Assembly (NCBI GenBank): GCA_949840935.1 | Contig: CATKXX010000001.1 | Span: forward strand, 124,001-188,000 | Direction of reading: 5' to 3' | Source: an uncultured Acetatifactor sp. | GTDB lineage: Bacteria; Bacillota; Clostridia; Lachnospirales; Lachnospiraceae | Length of the DNA stretch: 64,000 nucleotides | Notes under the pieces: model-generated | The model's input: only the letters and a program-made list of their open reading frames with translations | Database searches by the model: none | What the model was told of the DNA's origin: nothing | Made by a program: the position numbers and the translations under genes | Shown: positions 62,458 to 64,000 of the stretch, piece by piece | Layout of the letters: each line of letters begins with the position of its first letter | Numbering within the stretch: the first letter of the stretch is position 1

Positions 62458-63246
62458 ATGGCATCAAAAATATACAGGCTTCATTACAGGGGACAGCTGA
62501 AGGAGGATGTATCCTCTGGCAGTCTGGAACGTGAGATTCAGGGCTGTGTCCAAAATGTCCGGCGGGCGCAGGCGGAGGGAAAGGTGCTGACTGCGGCGCT
62601 CTACCGCAGCGACAGGATGCTTTTTTTCTATTATGAGGCGGTGGGCGAGCCGCTGGCGGTGGTGGAACCTGCCGTTGTTGTGAAGACGGAAGCAGGCGGA
62701 ATGCCGCTGTCTGCCGCAGCCTGCGGAAACGGTTCGGCGCTGCCGGAGTCCGGCGAGGATGTGCAGAGCACCTGTATAAGGCCGGAGGAACTGCTCCTGC
62801 CCCTGAAGCCTGTGCTGCAGGTATGGCCGGGGCAGAATGGCGACCGGCTGTGGGTACATATGTATCATATTTATTATCACAGTGTGCCGGAGGATCCAAA
62901 ACAGTGGAAACGGGCGGCTGTGCCTGAAAAGCGCAGGGGAAGAATTGCCTTTTTGAGGGATGATAAGCTGTTCAGCTACACATACTTTCATAAAGCCATT
63001 GTGGACGAGGGGCTTCTGGCCGGTGACAGGTACCAGTCCATCGCCCTCCATGAAAACATCCTGTTTTCCTATTTTGAGGAGCCGAAGACCTTTGTGAATG
63101 TGCGCGGGGATACCTCGAAGGAATCCCAAGTGATCAAAGACTGGATGGCGGTGGATCCGGAATCGCATTTTATCCATATGCCCCAGGGAGGTGGAGAGAA
63201 TTTCATGTTCCTTCCGGCACTGTTTGCGCTGGGAGTGGAAGGGTGA
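62458..63246 (+). CDS. Hypothetical protein, 262 residues
   Basis: A soluble protein with no signal peptide. It opens with ASKIYRLHYRGQLKEDVSSG and has aromatic- and His-rich segments LWVHMYHIYYHSVPEDPKQW (about 139-158) and SYTYFHKAIVDEGLLAGDRY. The repeated tyrosines and histidines suggest a ligand pocket, but no family is recognised. GGAGG lies about eight bases before ATG 62458. It is followed by a DUF3006-like gene and a family 8 glycosyltransferase on the same strand, probably one unit. Confidence 0.55.
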   Translation: MASKIYRLHYRGQLKEDVSSGSLEREIQGCVQNVRRAQAEGKVLTAALYRSDRMLFFYYEAVGEPLAVVEPAVVVKTEAGGMPLSAAACGNGSALPESGEDVQSTCIRPEELLLPLKPVLQVWPGQNGDRLWVHMYHIYYHSVPEDPKQWKRAAVPEKRRGRIAFLRDDKLFSYTYFHKAIVDEGLLAGDRYQSIALHENILFSYFEEPKTFVNVRGDTSKESQVIKDWMAVDPESHFIHMPQGGGENFMFLPALFALGVEG

Positions 63247-63256
63247 GGGAGCGGAT

Positions 63257-63430
63257 ATGAATCGTTTTGAATATGTAGTGGAAAGCATTGACGGGGATTA
63301 TGCCAATCTGCGGCGGACGGATGTGGAGACAGAAGAATTGAAGCTGGTGGCAAGGGCGCTGCTCCCGCCGGAGATTGCGGAGGGGACGAAGCTGCTCTAT
63401 GAGTGGATGCAGTATTCCGTAATGGAATAG
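63257..63430 (+). CDS. DUF3006-like small protein
   Basis: A 57-residue protein opening NRFEYVVESIDGDYANLR and ending LPPEIAEGTKLLYEWM. The layout is that of DUF3006, a small beta-rich domain. Function unknown. GGGAG lies just before ATG 63257, 10 bases after the previous gene. The glycosyltransferase start follows by 13 bases. Confidence 0.55.
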   Translation: MNRFEYVVESIDGDYANLRRTDVETEELKLVARALLPPEIAEGTKLLYEWMQYSVME

Positions 63431-63443
63431 GAGAACGCATGTT

Positions 63444-64000
63444 ATGATAAATTTGCTGTTGTGTGGCAATAAAAAAGTATTCGACGGGGCCCTGACCCAG
63501 CTGATCTCCATGACAAACCGGACGAAGGAGGCAGTCCACGCCTACATTATGACCATGGAGCTTGGCCGTCTCAGCCCCGGCTATGTCTGTATCACAGAGG
63601 AACAGACGGACTTTCTGGAACGGGTGATACAGGAGAAGAACCCGGATAATCGGGTGACCCGGCTGGATGTGACGGAATTGTATGAGGCGGAATTCCACGG
63701 CTGCGTCAATGAGGGGGCTTACTGTACCCCCTACACGCTGCTGCGGCTTCTGGCGGATATCGTGCCGGGGATTCCCGACAAGCTCCTTTACCTGGATATG
63801 GATGTGATGATCGCGGGAGATATAAAGGAGCTCTATGACATCGACGTGTCCGGTGTGGAATACGCGGCGGTAAGGGAGAAATACGGCTGCTGGCTGATAC
63901 GGCCAGACTATTTTAATGCCGGGATGCTGCTGTTAAATATGGAAGAAATACGCCGCACGGGGCTGCTTGGCAAGGCCAGGCAGAGGATCCGCGGGAAGAA
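63444..64000 (+). CDS. Family 8 glycosyltransferase, 5' part
   Basis: The first 185 codons of a gene that runs past the window end. The N-terminus INLLLCGNKKVFDGALTQLI and the DxD site YLDMDVMIAGDI (about 114-125) match GT8 enzymes, followed by FNAGMLLLNMEEIRR. It transfers sugars from nucleotide sugars. The start ATG 63444 has GGAG about nine bases upstream. The frame has no stop before 64000. Confidence 0.85.
   Translation, partial: MINLLLCGNKKVFDGALTQLISMTNRTKEAVHAYIMTMELGRLSPGYVCITEEQTDFLERVIQEKNPDNRVTRLDVTELYEAEFHGCVNEGAYCTPYTLLRLLADIVPGIPDKLLYLDMDVMIAGDIKELYDIDVSGVEYAAVREKYGCWLIRPDYFNAGMLLLNMEEIRRTGLLGKARQRIRGK

Overview
The window looks like chromosomal DNA of a Gram-positive Clostridia, most likely the family Lachnospiraceae. 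The evidence is the single-chain clostridial-type PurL, a CIRCE-controlled groESL, a GntR-clpC pair, a PerR-type regulator, DUF6142 and TIGR04076 proteins, strong GGAGG ribosome binding sites nearly everywhere, and a fairly GC-rich core. Species cannot be fixed from the sequence alone.

Positions 1-7500 are an accessory, AT-richer, partly decayed region. It holds a FlxA-like 3' end, a frameshifted small gene, a MarR-controlled MATE pump, a TetR regulator, a small histidine-patterned membrane protein coupled to a metallo-beta-lactamase-fold hydrolase, an HdeD/DUF308 protein, a 150-bp palindromic element, a TIGR04076 protein, and fragments of a nitroreductase and an aldo/keto reductase. Positions 7500-20500 are core: pyrE, an M29 aminopeptidase, the purE-purM-purN-purD run, a zinc-ribbon protein, an SH3b membrane protein with a disordered tail, gntR and clpC. 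Positions 20500-30500 carry radA, a PerR plus zinc-binding chemoreceptor pair, a second MATE pump, tRNA-Trp(CCA) and a large cyclic-nucleotide-binding-like protein. Positions 30500-43300 carry a TetR regulator, purL, an HDOD protein, carAB, a PAS protein and azlCD. Positions 43300-51150 carry PBP1A, a YigZ protein, mgtE, a membrane-anchored LuxR-type regulator and a two-gene ABC exporter.

Positions 51160-54110 are a compact AT-rich restriction-modification system. One protein combines nuclease and N6-adenine methyltransferase and is paired with a two-domain specificity subunit, an arrangement that matches BcgI-type (type IIB) systems. It is followed by a heterodimer-type ABC exporter pair, one half of which is broken by an in-frame TAG, a divergent AraC regulator, a DUF1905/C39-like protease-fold fusion, groESL, two uncharacterised genes and the start of a family 8 glycosyltransferase that runs off the window.

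Nucleotide synthesis dominates the core (pyrE, carAB, purEMND, purL), with protein quality control (clpC, groESL, PerR) and drug export (two MATE, two ABC systems). The most notable items are the BcgI-like system, the LuxR regulator with a MotA/ExbB-like membrane part, the DUF1905-C39 fusion, the nonsense-split ABC exporter, a dispersed repeat of about 52 bp present three times, and the palindromic mobile-looking element.
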